Under the pieces are notes generated by a model. The model saw only the letters and a program-made list of their open reading frames with translations. It did not search any database and had not been told where the DNA came from. Made by a program: the position numbers and the translations under genes. A DNA stretch of 64,000 bases from positions 1 through 64,000 of the forward strand of contig JBAIAA010000255.1 of assembly GCA_037893245.1 (NCBI GenBank), written 5' to 3'. This DNA comes from Crossaster papposus (Eukaryota > Echinodermata > Asteroidea > Velatida > Solasteridae). Positions 51,201-56,115 of this stretch are shown here, piece after piece. Within the stretch, counting starts at the first letter, position 1, and every line of letters begins with the position of its first letter.

Positions 51201-52216
51201 GAAAATAATGTGCTCATACTGTCGCTTACAGCCACAGGGCGTTTTGAAAATGTATCGGGTTTGTTTTTATTAAAGTTTGCTACATTTAAAAAGATTGGAA
51301 TCTCTTCTTTCCTCCGATACCTTAATCTTGCACATTCGATGCATTTGTACATTTTAAATTGTTAAGTACAAAAGACCAACGTTACACGCGAATTTCTTGA
51401 ATGTTTGTTCAGACCGAGAAAGGCGAAATTTGCCTCTTCGTGACGATTTCTTAGTAGTGCAATTATTTTCCACAACACGGCTTTGAGTTTCTATTAATGA
51501 ACAACTTTGCCTCCTTTATTGGTCATATAGTATAAGTAATATGACTGTCATAACGCTACATTGCTAAAATACTCGCATGCGCTGTGGCATGTCGCTTTCA
51601 TTCAATGTACGATAGACGTTGCGCGTTTTTCATGAATTGCACATGGCACCAACGCACACATGTGGTAAACGTCCGCAAAAGGCGAACACTTTTCAGCTGC
51701 CATGAAACCATGACGGTAACCAAACAACTAGAGTTTTGGTGGTCACTTTAATTTGTGACTCTCAAACTCTTATCGGTGTTTTTTCCGTTTTCACAAACAG
51801 ACACTTCTCTTAATTGATTAACTGTGCAAACCTAATGACCTATTTGTCTTAAAGTTTTCTACATTTAAGGAGATTAACATTTCGTCTTTTCTTTGATACC
51901 TTAATCGTGCACATTATTTCGATGCATTTGTACAATCGGGTTTTTATTATTAAACATCTTTGCCTCTTTAAGGTCGTCGTCTAGTATGAGTAATATGACT
52001 TTCATAACGATATACATTGTTTTTTCTGCTATACCAAAGCGACCAGTAACAGACTGTTATTGATGACAGACAAACCTGTATCAGGTTCCAGTGGTGGGAA
52101 GCTTGGGCCGTGGGTTCCGTGGCTAAAGAGCAGGCGCCGCCAAGTATCATGATCTTAGTCGTTGTGGTGTTGTAAAGTGCCCGATACATTACATCCGTAG
52201 CTATTCCGCCATCACA
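15034..52216 (-). CDS. GABA-B-type metabotropic receptor gene (class C GPCR), 14 exons recognised, both ends missing
   Basis: Whole-gene entry; exons are listed separately. In transcript order they encode the Venus-flytrap ligand domain from its first lobe ([10 protein letters not shown]...) to its end, the linker (NWPGDGAPPID), the first transmembrane helix, and the membrane core to [20 protein letters not shown]. Exon phases chain perfectly: 0-0, 0-0, 0-0, 0-1, 1-0, 0-1, 1-0, 0-1, 1-1, 1-2, 2-0, 0-0, 0-0, 0-1. The membrane part (IKMSSPN.NNL...[21 protein letters not shown]) is closest to vertebrate GABBR2, while [12 protein letters not shown] in the ligand domain is closer to GABBR1. I therefore leave the subunit open. 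The family signals through Gi/o as a dimer at the plasma membrane. Signal peptide, early lobe 1, last helix and coiled-coil tail were not found. One frameshift lies in the last exon. Confidence 0.9.
15255..15750. repeat. Minisatellite, about 101-bp unit, five copies
   Basis: Units begin near 15268, 15369, 15470, 15580 and 15681 with GACAATGGGGATTAG-like sequence and contain GACCTGAGCCAAGTCCTC and GTTTCCGTGTATGGGT. Copies differ by some 10-20 percent by eye. It lies in the intron just upstream of exon n. Confidence 0.9.
15760..16775. other. Intronic stretch, nothing recognised
   Basis: No exon, RNA gene or clear repeat boundary seen between the minisatellite and the long inverted repeat. A short CACCCG/GCGCCG-rich patch near 15940-16000 has no open frame. 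Confidence 0.5.
16999..17314 (+). promoter_or_regulatory. DR1-type nuclear-receptor half-site motifs (three perfect)
   Basis: AGGTCAAAGGTCA, the direct-repeat-1 consensus bound by RXR/HNF4/COUP-type receptors in animals, occurs exactly at 16999-17011, 17161-17173 and 17302-17314. Weaker versions lie near 17477 and 17632. Whether they are bound is unknown. Confidence 0.45.
18202..18370 (+). repeat. Poly-G tract with rare A, T, C, about 165 bases
   Basis: Nearly pure G with isolated interruptions. Open frames across it are low-complexity artefacts. Confidence 0.97.
18600..19430 (-). pseudogene. Penelope-like element tail (C-terminal RT region and 3' region)
   Basis: Minus-strand frames give [20 protein letters not shown] and later [20 protein letters not shown] (19420-19220), then [20 protein letters not shown] and HWHWISENE (19180-19090), then a tail ending in [16 protein letters not shown] sequence (about 18950). 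The V..PY.P......L.KHW motif is the connection region after the RT thumb in PLE-type proteins. Frames shift several times. No GIY-YIG motif follows. The copy at 47770-50790 has the same order. Confidence 0.75.
18685..18720 (-). ncRNA. Degenerate hammerhead-like motif in PLE tail
   Basis: On the minus strand: CTGATGA, one A, stem GTGC-ATAATATA-GCAC, then ACAAAATATG. Same architecture as the motif at 47835-47867, but the G of GAAA is lost, so it is probably inactive. Confidence 0.3.
19810..20136 (-). promoter_or_regulatory. DR1-type motifs in the right arm (two perfect)
   Basis: The inverse motif TGACCTTTGACCT is exact at 19810-19822 and 20124-20136, with a one-base variant near 19962. They mirror the left-arm sites. 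Confidence 0.45.
20796..20918 (-). CDS. GABA-B receptor exon m (TM4)
   Basis: 41 codons, phase 0 to 0, acceptor CCATCACAG and donor AAACAG|GTACAC. Peptide [20 protein letters not shown], then [21 protein letters not shown]. It matches the D.KL......L...D..IL..W...DP segment (TM4 and start of extracellular loop 2). Confidence 0.93.
21161..21603. mobile_element. MITE of about 443 bp
   Basis: The left end GTGACCCACTCTGCAAAAAT followed by GAGTCTGATGT is repeated inverted at the right end. The flanking sequence is AAAT on both sides, a possible target duplication. Lies in the intron between exons l and m. The remaining DNA from 20930 to 22350 shows nothing else recognisable. Confidence 0.85.
22357..22464 (-). 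CDS. GABA-B receptor exon l (TM3)
   Basis: 36 codons, phase 0 to 0, acceptor GCAAATACAG and donor AAACTA|GTAAGA. Peptide [20 protein letters not shown], then [16 protein letters not shown]. The TW.LT.G...AFG.MF.KTWRV..IF motif is TM3 and its cytoplasmic end. Confidence 0.96.
22706..23148. mobile_element. hAT-type MITE (CAGGG...TGCGTTCCAC ends)
   Basis: The left end CAGGGGTGCGTTCCACTCAC pairs with the right end read inward, CAGGGCTGCGTTCCACACAC. Internal GCCAACGTTAGC repeats continue the inverted symmetry. The ends resemble hAT termini. I could not find an 8-bp duplication in the flanks. Confidence 0.75.
23515..23590 (+). repeat. tRNA-derived SINE head
   Basis: A-box-like TAGCTTAGTGAATAATTGC and B-box-like GGTTCAAATTC are spaced as in a tRNA. 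Acceptor ends do not pair, so this is a repeat and not a tRNA gene. Confidence 0.5.
23737..23762 (+). repeat. Poly-C run
   Basis: An uninterrupted run of about 26 C upstream (in gene orientation, downstream) of receptor exon k. Confidence 0.95.
23994..24126 (-). CDS. GABA-B receptor exon k (ICL1, TM2)
   Basis: 133 bases, phase 2 to 0, acceptor CAATTCACAG and donor TGTAAG|GTAATT. Peptide (R)[19 protein letters not shown], then [17 protein letters not shown] and FVTMCK. The IKMSSP..NNL...GGML.Y segment is typical of GABBR2-type subunits. The cysteine near the end is the conserved extracellular-loop cysteine. Confidence 0.95.
24167..24583. mobile_element. MITE family member, ends TAGGRTACACCATTG
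   Basis: The left end ATAGGGTACATCATCGGTAA pairs with the right end TGCAAATAGTGTATCCTACC read inward. Shared internal marks are AATTGCTTGAATTATCA, CTGACCTGTTCGAAGTTTTA, CAATCATGGATGC and ATATTTCTTAATAATT. This copy holds a T run and a G run at 24228-24264. Other copies are at 25833, 40651 and 63043. Confidence 0.85.
25042..25192 (-). CDS. GABA-B receptor exon j (linker and TM1)
   Basis: 151 bases, phase 1 to 2, acceptor ATTACCAAG and donor AAAACG|GTGAGT. Peptide (D)[19 protein letters not shown], then the hydrophobic helix [20 protein letters not shown], then [10 protein letters not shown](R). This is the G.PP.D linker and transmembrane helix 1 ending in FNI, as in all GABA-B receptors. Confidence 0.95.
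25833..26195. mobile_element. Second copy of the TAGGRTACACCATTG MITE
   Basis: Carries the same markers (TAGCTTGAATTATCATTAAT, CTGACCTGTCCGAAGTTTTA, GATATCTGCAAATGGTGTAT) in the same orientation as the copy at 24167. It has a small palindrome CGCGATCGCCGTCCGGCGATCG inside and lies in the intron between exons i and j. Confidence 0.8.
26285..26377 (-). CDS. GABA-B receptor exon i
   Basis: 93 bases, phase 1 to 1, acceptor AATTGACAG and donor GGCCAG|GTGAAA. Peptide (D)[20 protein letters not shown], then [10 protein letters not shown](G). It corresponds to the KVG.YD......L......I.WP stretch between the ligand domain and the linker. The next exon continues with (G)DGAPPID. Both flanking phases agree, which is strong support for so short an exon. 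Confidence 0.85.
26798..27145. mobile_element. Foldback MITE of about 348 bp
   Basis: The left arm GCCAGTTCGGTATTCCAACT followed by GCGCATGTGCAC is inverted at 27112-27145. The inner 280 bases have an antisense open frame with no recognisable domain. Confidence 0.75.
27391..27458 (-). repeat. tRNA-derived SINE head
   Basis: Read on the minus strand: GGGCAAGATAGCTCAGTTGG (A box) and GGTCGCAGGTTCAAATTC (B box). Part of a composite repeat, opposite in direction to the copy at 27817. Confidence 0.7.
27817..27894 (+). repeat. tRNA-derived SINE head
   Basis: GGGCAATATAGCTCAGTTGG with B box GGTTCAAATCCCGC. Preceded by AACAAAGATACTGACAGTTT GGGAGACCGCC, as in the other copies of this family, and followed by TTTGGTCACTTTAATATG. 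Confidence 0.75.
28478..29191 (+). pseudogene. DIRS-like retrotransposon gag region
   Basis: The frame from 28478 opens [20 protein letters not shown], contains [19 protein letters not shown], and meets an in-frame TAA at 28751. The same frame then continues [20 protein letters not shown], then [15 protein letters not shown]. The RQKLIK..D.S..GWATV.EY.....D.EDEKR block is typical of DIRS-group gag proteins. In another frame, at about 29031-29072, is a zinc knuckle [14 protein letters not shown] (CX2CX4HX4C). A nonsense change and a frameshift make it inactive. Confidence 0.7.
29185..29400 (+). pseudogene. DIRS-like retrotransposon, start of RT region
   Basis: The frame reads [40 protein letters not shown], then HSQFVEMQ. 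This is the segment that precedes the reverse transcriptase in DIRS/Ngaro-type proteins (G.L......W.......V...I..GY.IPF). The RT palm itself is not seen, so most of the pol gene has been deleted. Confidence 0.6.
29830..30660 (+). pseudogene. DIRS-like tyrosine recombinase remnant
   Basis: A first piece ([20 protein letters not shown] near 29910-29970) fits the N-terminal domain. A second (30403-30660) reads [27 protein letters not shown], then KARNAYIK. It matches the end of DIRS tyrosine recombinases, normally H.LR.GGA......G......HGRW.S.....YI. The catalytic His of HxxR is Cys here; the Arg and the Tyr (AYIK) remain. Frames are broken in between. Confidence 0.6.
30881..31492. mobile_element. 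Foldback element of about 610 bp
   Basis: The two halves are nearly complete inverted copies: AGGGTAACTGAAATTCAAAA at the left, its inverse with TACCCT at the right. GCGCCGTGCCCCGCCCA, GATGACGTCACGGTAAGAAT, AGGCTAAGCCTAG and CGCAATGCATTATTATA occur on both arms. The turn is at about 31190. Each arm carries one CRE-like TGACGTCA. Confidence 0.9.
32955..33110 (+). pseudogene. LINE (CR1/L2-type) 3' coding end
   Basis: Mixed frames give [18 protein letters not shown] and then [17 protein letters not shown]. The motif Y.LRS.......P......G.R.F...AP.LWN.LP..IR...S...FK..LK..LF is the well-known C-terminal tail of L2/CR1-type LINE polymerases. Only this tail remains. Confidence 0.6.
33344..33407 (-). 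CDS. GABA-B receptor exon h (64 bp)
   Basis: Very short exon: 21 codons plus one base, phase 0 to 1, acceptor GATTTTTAG and donor AAGAG|GTTTGT. Peptide [21 protein letters not shown]. It matches the G.V.FD.NGDR motif at the end of the Venus-flytrap domain, and its phase supplies exactly the base needed by exon i. A long antisense frame covers it on the plus strand. Confidence 0.85.
33525..33547 (+). repeat. Poly-C run
   Basis: About 23 consecutive C between receptor exon h (antisense) and a TIR element. Confidence 0.95.
33586..34430. mobile_element. TIR element with TGACGTCAATATTCACGA repeats
   Basis: The left end TGGTAGCCCTGGAGGGACTA pairs with the right end read inward, TGGTGGCCCTGGAGGGACTA. 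Flanking TA on both sides suggests a TA duplication. Subterminal motifs GTGAATATTGACGTCAAATT repeat on both arms. A SINE composite is inserted at about 33700-33998. Confidence 0.85.
33931..33998 (+). repeat. tRNA-derived SINE head
   Basis: GAGCAAGATAGCTCAGTTGG plus B box GGTTCAAATCTTG. It interrupts the TIR element at 33586-34430. Confidence 0.7.
34440..35120. other. Intron between exons g and h, nothing recognised
   Basis: No repeat border or conserved frame noticed. Two antisense frames (34968-34729 and 35180-34965) are open but show no known motif; the second simply runs out of receptor exon g. Confidence 0.4.
35124..35221 (-). CDS. GABA-B receptor exon g
   Basis: 98 bases, phase 1 to 0, acceptor TTTCTTCAG and donor CTCTCG|GTATGT. 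Peptide (D)[18 protein letters not shown], then [14 protein letters not shown]. It matches L.DF.Y.......I...M....F.G.SG in the family, and the next exon supplies the GPV.FD that follows. Confidence 0.9.
35628..35778 (-). CDS. GABA-B receptor exon f
   Basis: 50 codons plus one base, phase 0 to 1, acceptor AATGTACAG and donor GATTTAG|GTATTG. Peptide [20 protein letters not shown], then [20 protein letters not shown] and EAEKQLQDL. The A.GYD..WAIA..L.EA motif is the conserved lobe 1 helix of class C/ANF-type receptors and of GABA-B receptors in particular. Confidence 0.92.
35790..36985. other. Intron between exons e and f, no gene seen
   Basis: AT-rich DNA with a TTTG microsatellite at about 36840-36920. 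No exon-like frame, RNA or clear element border was recognised. Confidence 0.4.
36991..37136 (-). CDS. GABA-B receptor exon e
   Basis: 146 bases, phase 1 to 0, acceptor TCGTGTGCAG and donor GGACTG|GTAAGT. The peptide begins (G)[20 protein letters not shown], then [18 protein letters not shown]. It fits the GWY...W......CT..EM.EA.EG.......L segment that follows VWF.PG in the family. The intron before it (5.8 kb) holds a poly-C tract, a foldback, SINEs and a LINE fragment. Confidence 0.88.
37345..37525. repeat. Partial inverted copy of the poly-C MITE family
   Basis: Contains GATATGTGGCAGAGGGGTAC, AACCTAACCCATCCC, CTTGAAACCTAAAAGGAATTC and CAATGGTCAACACAAAAGAG, which occur in the opposite direction at 14540-14690. 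Confidence 0.7.
38075..38245 (-). repeat. tRNA-derived SINE
   Basis: On the minus strand there is a tRNA-like head with B box GGGTTCGAATCTCACCTGGG, preceded by an A-box-like CATTGCGGTTCTTTCC region. A conserved-looking body (GGATTGGGTTTTCAGTCCCT and TTTTTCCCAGAATATTC) follows. Type not assigned. Confidence 0.55.
38890..39645 (-). pseudogene. Non-LTR retrotransposon (LINE) fragment: endonuclease end and start of RT
   Basis: Minus-strand frames in order: [20 protein letters not shown] then [14 protein letters not shown] (39580-39440), the end of an apurinic-type endonuclease with its T.T.IDLI.......D...SDH motif. Next comes [12 protein letters not shown]...PWLDSEI (39280-39220), the usual spacer (K..R....PW...EI). 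Last is [20 protein letters not shown], then LDENNLIP (39045-38945), the start of the RT. Resembles CR1/Jockey-type LINEs. The RT palm is missing and frames are broken. Confidence 0.75.
39697..39710 (+). repeat. Poly-G run
   Basis: About 14 or more G next to the LINE fragment. Confidence 0.85.
39814..40730 (+). repeat. Composite repeat: two tRNA-like heads, spacer and MITE end
   Basis: tRNA-like heads at 39814-39886 (GGGCAAGATATATCAGTTGG; GGTTTGAGTCCCGCC) and 40129-40192 (AGGGTAAGATAGCTCAGTTA; GGTTCACGTCCCGCC) lie 315 bases apart. They are followed by ACGTCACCGGTTTCAGAAAG, CGCCGTGTAATTTGTCATAG and a truncated copy of the TAGGRTACACCATTG MITE (from 40651). The same order, with 314-base spacing, recurs at 54028-54587 and continues at 62824. 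Confidence 0.75.
41028..41493. mobile_element. MITE of about 466 bp (AGCCCTGTCCGCACTGGA ends)
   Basis: The left end AGCCCTGTCCGCACTGGACT pairs with the right end read inward, AGCCGTGTTCGCACTGGATA. Internal inverted GGTAACTTACCC and AACCGAGCCA repeats are present. No target duplication was recognised. Confidence 0.8.
41667..41738 (+). repeat. Poly-C tracts
   Basis: C runs at 41667-41688 and 41706-41737 with a short TACCTACC break between them. Confidence 0.95.
42924..43038 (-). CDS. GABA-B receptor exon d
   Basis: 38 codons plus one base, phase 0 to 1, acceptor ATATTGGCAG and donor GTGCCGG|GTAGG. The peptide starts [20 protein letters not shown] and ends [11 protein letters not shown]. It corresponds to the ARII.G.F...AR.VFC.AY...YG..Y.W..PG segment of lobe 2. 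Only 123 bases separate it from exon c. Confidence 0.93.
43162..43263 (-). CDS. GABA-B receptor exon c
   Basis: 34 codons, phase 0 to 0, acceptor CATCTTTAAG and donor ATCAAG|GTACTT. Peptide [20 protein letters not shown], then [14 protein letters not shown]. It matches the GIEI...SF..DP...V..LK segment of lobe 2 and runs directly into the next exon's ARII.G motif. Confidence 0.9.
44545..44582. repeat. Perfect 18-bp hairpin
   Basis: GACACTTAGGGAGACATT, a TC loop, then its exact complement. A related GTCTCCC-AAAGTG string occurs at 44733. It could be a tiny foldback or a transcribed hairpin. Confidence 0.85.
45049..45362. mobile_element. Foldback MITE of about 314 bp
   Basis: The left arm CACTGACCTCTATACATGGA, with TGCAACATGGCGGACCCACG further in, is inverted at 45180-45362 (AGGTGTAGAGGTCAGTG; GGGTCCGCCATGTTGCAC). 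Both arms contain CCAATTAAATGTCCAGGTGT or its match. Confidence 0.85.
45480..46550. other. Intron before exon b, nothing recognised
   Basis: Mixed-composition DNA with scattered open frames, none conserved in appearance. No repeat borders noticed. Confidence 0.4.
46559..46729 (-). CDS. GABA-B receptor exon b (lobe 1/2 hinge)
   Basis: 57 codons, phase 0 to 0, acceptor CATCTTTCAG and donor TCGCTG|GTAAGA. The peptide starts [20 protein letters not shown], then RTFPPES, and later [19 protein letters not shown]. The SYG.SSP.LSN..YP.FFRT.P motif and the W..VATL.Q motif are hallmarks of GABA-B Venus-flytrap domains. The 5.6-kb intron before it holds a PLE tail and a 2-kb transposon. Confidence 0.93.
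47098..47397. mobile_element. Truncated Harbinger-family MITE
   Basis: Ends with GGCCTAAAACGTTCTGGTGT then GACAGGGCCA, followed by TTA. Inside are AGCGTGTGACAGCGTG, ACGCGTTACTTACG and GGTTCCACTTGACG blocks identical to those of the element at 10040-14168. The left terminus is missing. Confidence 0.8.
47770..48583 (-). pseudogene. Penelope-like element tail, interrupted copy
   Basis: The minus frame 48543-48211 carries [20 protein letters not shown] and ends [16 protein letters not shown] then a stop. This is the connection region and tail also seen at 57000-57550 (LLSLLEEQHGTN). The 3' region is internally duplicated: the block at about 47980-48105 recurs at 48175-48300. The coding sequence resumes at 50690-50790 after a 2.1-kb insertion. 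Confidence 0.75.
47835..47867 (-). ncRNA. Degenerate hammerhead-like motif in PLE tail
   Basis: Minus strand: GACTGATGA, one A, stem GTGC-ATGGAATA-GCAC, then AAAAATATGC. CUGAUGA and stem II are intact, but the GAAA box is reduced to AAAAA. Confidence 0.3.
49210..49560. repeat. Tandem repeat, about 136-bp unit, 2.5 copies
   Basis: Units at about 49222, 49362 and 49494 begin AACATCAAAAATTCAACAAA and contain TTAGCAATTGTATAACTC and AATGCATAAAGCACT. Confidence 0.9.
49577..49605 (+). repeat. Poly-C run
   Basis: About 28 consecutive C inside the 48584-50692 transposon. Confidence 0.95.
49606..49867 (-). pseudogene. Transposon-borne protein fragment, frameshifted
   Basis: After an acceptor (TTTTTCAG at 49868) the minus frames read [20 protein letters not shown], then [31 protein letters not shown], then [19 protein letters not shown] in three successive frames. 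Order and spacing suggest one C-terminal protein region cut by two small shifts. I recall similar C-terminal segments in uncharacterised proteins of fish and invertebrates but cannot name a family. Being inside a transposon, it may be the element's own gene or a captured host exon. Confidence 0.5.
50690..50790 (-). pseudogene. Penelope-like element, continuation beyond the insertion
   Basis: CACTTTGCCCTTGATTAAGC and CGACTTAGGGTGTGCTGAAT match the PLE tail at 19340-19400 and restore it when the 48584-50692 element is removed. Confidence 0.7.
50800..52065. other. Intron between exons a and b, no gene seen
   Basis: Contains a GC-rich patch (50800-51060) with GTTGCGGAAGCGTTGAGG-type repeats that may be the end of an element. 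The rest is AT-rich with no conserved frame. Confidence 0.4.
52076..52216 (-). CDS. GABA-B receptor exon a (Venus-flytrap lobe 1)
   Basis: Exon of 47 codons, phase 0 to 0, acceptor CTTTGAAG and donor ATACAG|GTTTG. The peptide starts [16 protein letters not shown] and ends [16 protein letters not shown]. It aligns with the C.P..AT..LY..L and G.CS.....A..A..WNL stretch of GABA-B receptors, which contributes to the ligand pocket in subunit 1. It is the most 5' exon I could find; nothing convincing lies between 52217 and the right edge. Confidence 0.88.
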
Positions 52217-52229
52217 CTTCAAAGAAACA

Positions 52230-53980
52230 GTAAAATATAGAAACAAGTTTGTACTGTAACAGGGTGTCTCACACAAAAACGAAATAGAGTTAACAAAGCC
52301 ATTATTATAGAAAAGCCCAATATCATCAATATATATATATATATATAGGGCCTATATATGATATGGTATAGATGCGCTATAGGGCATAAGCTTCAATTTC
52401 AGACCAATTTCAGGTCGATTACATTCTGTTTGGCTTAGCAATCATTGTTTGAATGAGGCGTGGTAAAATGACATTTGTTACATGTTACTATTAGATAACA
52501 ATTGAATTTAACATCATCTATTATATAAACAAAACTCAACAAAAGCATTTGCTTCATCTTAAAACAACCTTCTATCAACAGAAACATAAATTGAATATTT
52601 AAAACAATGGTTTGACACTCTCAGTTATTGAACAATGGGAATGCAGTTTGACCTTTAACTCACGGTGACTTAATGGTGAAACTGCGATTCTATAATTCAA
52701 GAACACATAGTGTGAACACCATTCAAAGTCATCATGGAACTGCCTTTTCAGAAACAGGTTGACCAGGATAGCGTTTATGCATTCCTTATCAATGCCAGAC
52801 TCCCTAAACAAAAAAGCATATGCTATAACCACAAACGATCTCTGCTAATGTGTCACCTACAAATTCATGTCAAATGAAGTGCCCATCATACAATTTCCAA
52901 CAAACCTGATGTAAGCTATGTAATCACACTGTCAAAAATAAAATCGTAATTTTACGGGAAATTTCTGGCAGTTTGGACGCCAGTACTTTACTGTAAAAAA
53001 AAAAACGGTGTAAAATGTTAACGGGGGGCGGGCTGTTTTTGACGGCTTTTAAAAGCTGTCGGTTTACATTACTGTCCCCGTTAATGTACCTTTCTATTCC
53101 TGTAAAAATACAGGGTATAACAAATATACAGTACGTTGCTGAAAATTAGATAGGTTACCATAGTAACTGCAATTTTACAATTTACAAAAGTGAGAACCAA
53201 ATAACTATATTACCCATTACTATACAAATTCTACAATAACCTACTTAACACTATACTGGAACCTGTCGTGGTTTACTTTTATATTCAGCTTTTCGTGCCA
53301 TGGTGAAGTCACAGTTTCACCATAAATATTTAAATATTTAAATACAAAAAGAAATTTCATGCGATTGCTCACTTATGTTTGCAGCAAATCTAAATTGGAT
53401 CATAGATTCGTAGGAATAATAATTATACATTTCGCTCAAGAAAGGTGTTTTTTTTTACAAAACACCACAATTTAACATGACATATTTCGTGAGTTCTGAT
53501 TAGTCAGTTGCTGCGTAATATTAAGATTCATGTTCGATAACAGTAGATTCGTTGTAAATAAACAACACTGTTGGTGTTGCTGTATATTTACACAAATATG
53601 TTGTATTTTGACAGTGTTCTTGTAAATTTATATAATCTTTGCATAAATTAACGTCCGCGTGATATTTTCAAGTCACACTACCGTAATTTTACGTCCAAAA
53701 CTCTAACCCTAACCCTAACCCTAACCCTTTTTGTTCGTTTCTGTTACGGTTATTTTGTACAGTGCAGTGTCCCAAAGCCCATCCTGCAAAGGAATAGGCA
53801 AAGCAAACAAAAATATTATCAAGCAATGTACACATGTAACAAAATGGCATTTGACTCCACCTCATTCAAACAATGATTGCTCAGCCAACCGAAAAGTAAA
53901 CGACCTGAAACTGGTCTCAAATTGAAGCTTATGCCCAATCGCATAATATGTACGGTTATGATTAAACTTTATTACATGAT
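52230..53980. other. Region upstream of exon a, no further exon found
   Basis: I looked for the earlier Venus-flytrap exons on the minus strand and found none. An open frame at 52832-52599 follows an acceptor-like TTTGTTTAG but does not resemble the receptor. A short AT microsatellite lies at 52328-52347. Confidence 0.4.
53703..53728 (+). repeat. Interstitial telomere-type repeat (CTAACC)4
   Basis: Four tandem CTAACC units, the TTAGGG-type telomere repeat used by many animals, preceded by ACTCTAACC. Confidence 0.9.
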
Positions 53981-54027
53981 GACTGTAACCACTGCGACCA
54001 GAAATACTGACAATTTTGGAACTTATA

Positions 54028-54587
54028 GGGCAATATAGCTCAGTTGGTAAAGCACCGGTCCAGTATTCCGGAGGTTGCTGGTTCGAGTCCCGCCTTGCCA
54101 ATTTCTTTGTTTACCCTGAAATATATGCAAACTTACCTAGTCAGTTTCCCTTGTGATTTATTTATGTATTAAAGATAAAATGTCATATCCTTATTGAGTG
54201 ATTCCCACAATGTCGCTTCCTATGTTGTATCGTAACATTGAGCGTGATCCCTGGCCACATCGAATTCTGGTGCTGTTTATGACTTCTGACTATCGCCCTC
54301 GAACAAAGATACTGACAATTTGGGAGACCGCCATAATACTAGGGTAAGATAGCTCAGTTATAGTGGAGCACTGTACCGGAGGTCGCTGGTTCAAGTACCG
54401 CCTTGCTAATTTCTTTGTTCACATTGAAATTCCTTCAAACTTATTTGCATGAATACGTCACCGGTTTCAAGAAGAGACGGGTATGTCAACGTTTTTAAAT
54501 AGTTGCAAAAAAACATGTTTTTTTTAGCTAAGATTATCAGCAAAGATACCCGTTTTTTCGTGAAAACGAATTGTTCAGTGTACTTAC
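54028..54587 (+). repeat. Composite repeat with two tRNA-like heads, left part
   Basis: Heads at 54028-54100 (GGGCAATATAGCTCAGTTGG; GGTTCGAGTCCCGCC) and 54342-54406 (AGGGTAAGATAGCTCAGTTA). Then comes ACGTCACCGGTTTCAAGAAG and ends at TACTTAC, where a nested block begins. Same architecture as 39814-40730. Confidence 0.75.
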
Positions 54588-55109
54588 TAATACCCCAGTC
54601 ACAATTGGCTTACGATGGGTTTGCGATTAGTTTGCGGCGGATTTCTAGGCATTTTCGGCCGGGGCCCCACGGGACTCCTTGAGGCTGCCGGGTCATTTTT
54701 TGGCATCGGGCGGGCATCGAGTTACTTTTAACTCGGACTTAAAATCTGGTGCGGCGTTTCGCATCGCAAACTGATCGCCAATAAATCGGTCGATGCCTAG
54801 CCGATGTCCGGCAGGACATCGCACACGTCGGGCGGGCGCCGAGCCAAATTTTGGACAACCCAGACAATCAATATATCGGCCAGGCGCCGCCCACACGCCG
54901 GCCGGGTGCCGCCAGGCGTCCGGCCGACTTGGCGGTGCCTGGCCGAAAATCGGCAGGGGCCAGACGGCGCCCTGCCGGCGCCCAGCCTGAAATCGGTCAT
55001 GCATCGGCCGGGGCTCGCAGGGTAAAAAAAGCGGCTCATCTACATCTACACACAGTTTATCACACAATTTTCATAGTAGTCTTGCAGCCATTGTCATCCC
55101 GTGGGAAAT

Positions 55110-56115
55110 TCATGAACATTTTGTTTTCTTTGCAGGAATACAAAGCTTATAGCCATAGATACAATTTGAGTCTTGGTGCCATTTTTTCGGAGCACATATA
55201 AGTGTACTTTTATGCAAATTAAGTATGACGTCATAAATTGCTATATTTTACATAGGGTTTTCAATGTATTCTCTTTGCACGCTACAGCTTGACTGTAAAA
55301 TACTAACCCTATTCATGAACATGTTGTTTTCTTTGCAGGAATACAAAGCTTATAGCCGTAGATGAAATTTGAGTCATGGTGCCATTTTTTCGGAGCACAT
55401 ATAAGTGTACTTTTATGCAAATTAAGTATGACGTCATAAATTGCTATATTTTACATAGGGTTTTCAATGTATTCTCTTTGCACGCTACAGCTTGACTGTA
55501 AAATACTAACCCTATTTATGAACATGTTGTTTTCTTTGCAGGAATACAAAGCTTATAGCCGTAGATGAAATTTGAGTCATGGTGCCATTTTTTCGGAGCA
55601 CTAATAAGTGTACTTTTATGCAAATTAAGTATGACGTCATAAATTGCTATATTTTACATAGGGTTTTCAATATATTATTTTTGCACGCTACAGCTGGACT
55701 GTAAAATACTAACCCAATTCATGAACATTTTGTTTTCTTTGCAGGAATAAGAAGCTTATAGCCATAGATGAAACTTGAGTCATGGTGCCATTTTTTCGGG
55801 GCACTAATAAGTGTACTTTTATGCAAATTTAGTATGACGTCATAAACTGCTATACTTTAAATAGGGTTTTGAATGTGTTCTTTTTGCACGCTACAGCTGG
55901 ACTGTAAAATACTAACCCAATTCATGAACATTTTGTTTTCTATGCAGGAATACAAAGCTTATAGCCATAGATGAAATTTGAGTCATGGTGCCATTTTCTG
56001 GGACCACTTATAAGTGTACTGTGCAAATTAAGTATGATGTCATGAATTGCTATATTTTACATGAGGGTTTTCAATATGTTCTCTGTACACGCTACAGGGG
56101 GACTGTAAAATACCA
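55110..56115. repeat. Tandem repeat, about 204-bp unit, five copies
   Basis: Units start CATGAACATTTTGTTTTCTT near 55110, 55315, 55518, 55722 and 55924. Each has AAGCTTATAGCC, GGTGCCATTTTTTCGG, AAGTATGACGTCATAAATTG and GCACGCTACAGC. The first three are almost identical; the last two are more diverged. Confidence 0.95.

Noticed and set aside
52599..52832. Open minus-strand frame after an acceptor-like site, considered as an upstream receptor exon
   Set aside because: The peptide does not resemble the Venus-flytrap start, and its phase and position give no support.
27391..54406. Seven tRNA-like sequences with A and B boxes considered as tRNA genes
   Set aside because: Acceptor stems and anticodon arms do not fold well, and the flanks are shared between copies, so they are SINE heads.
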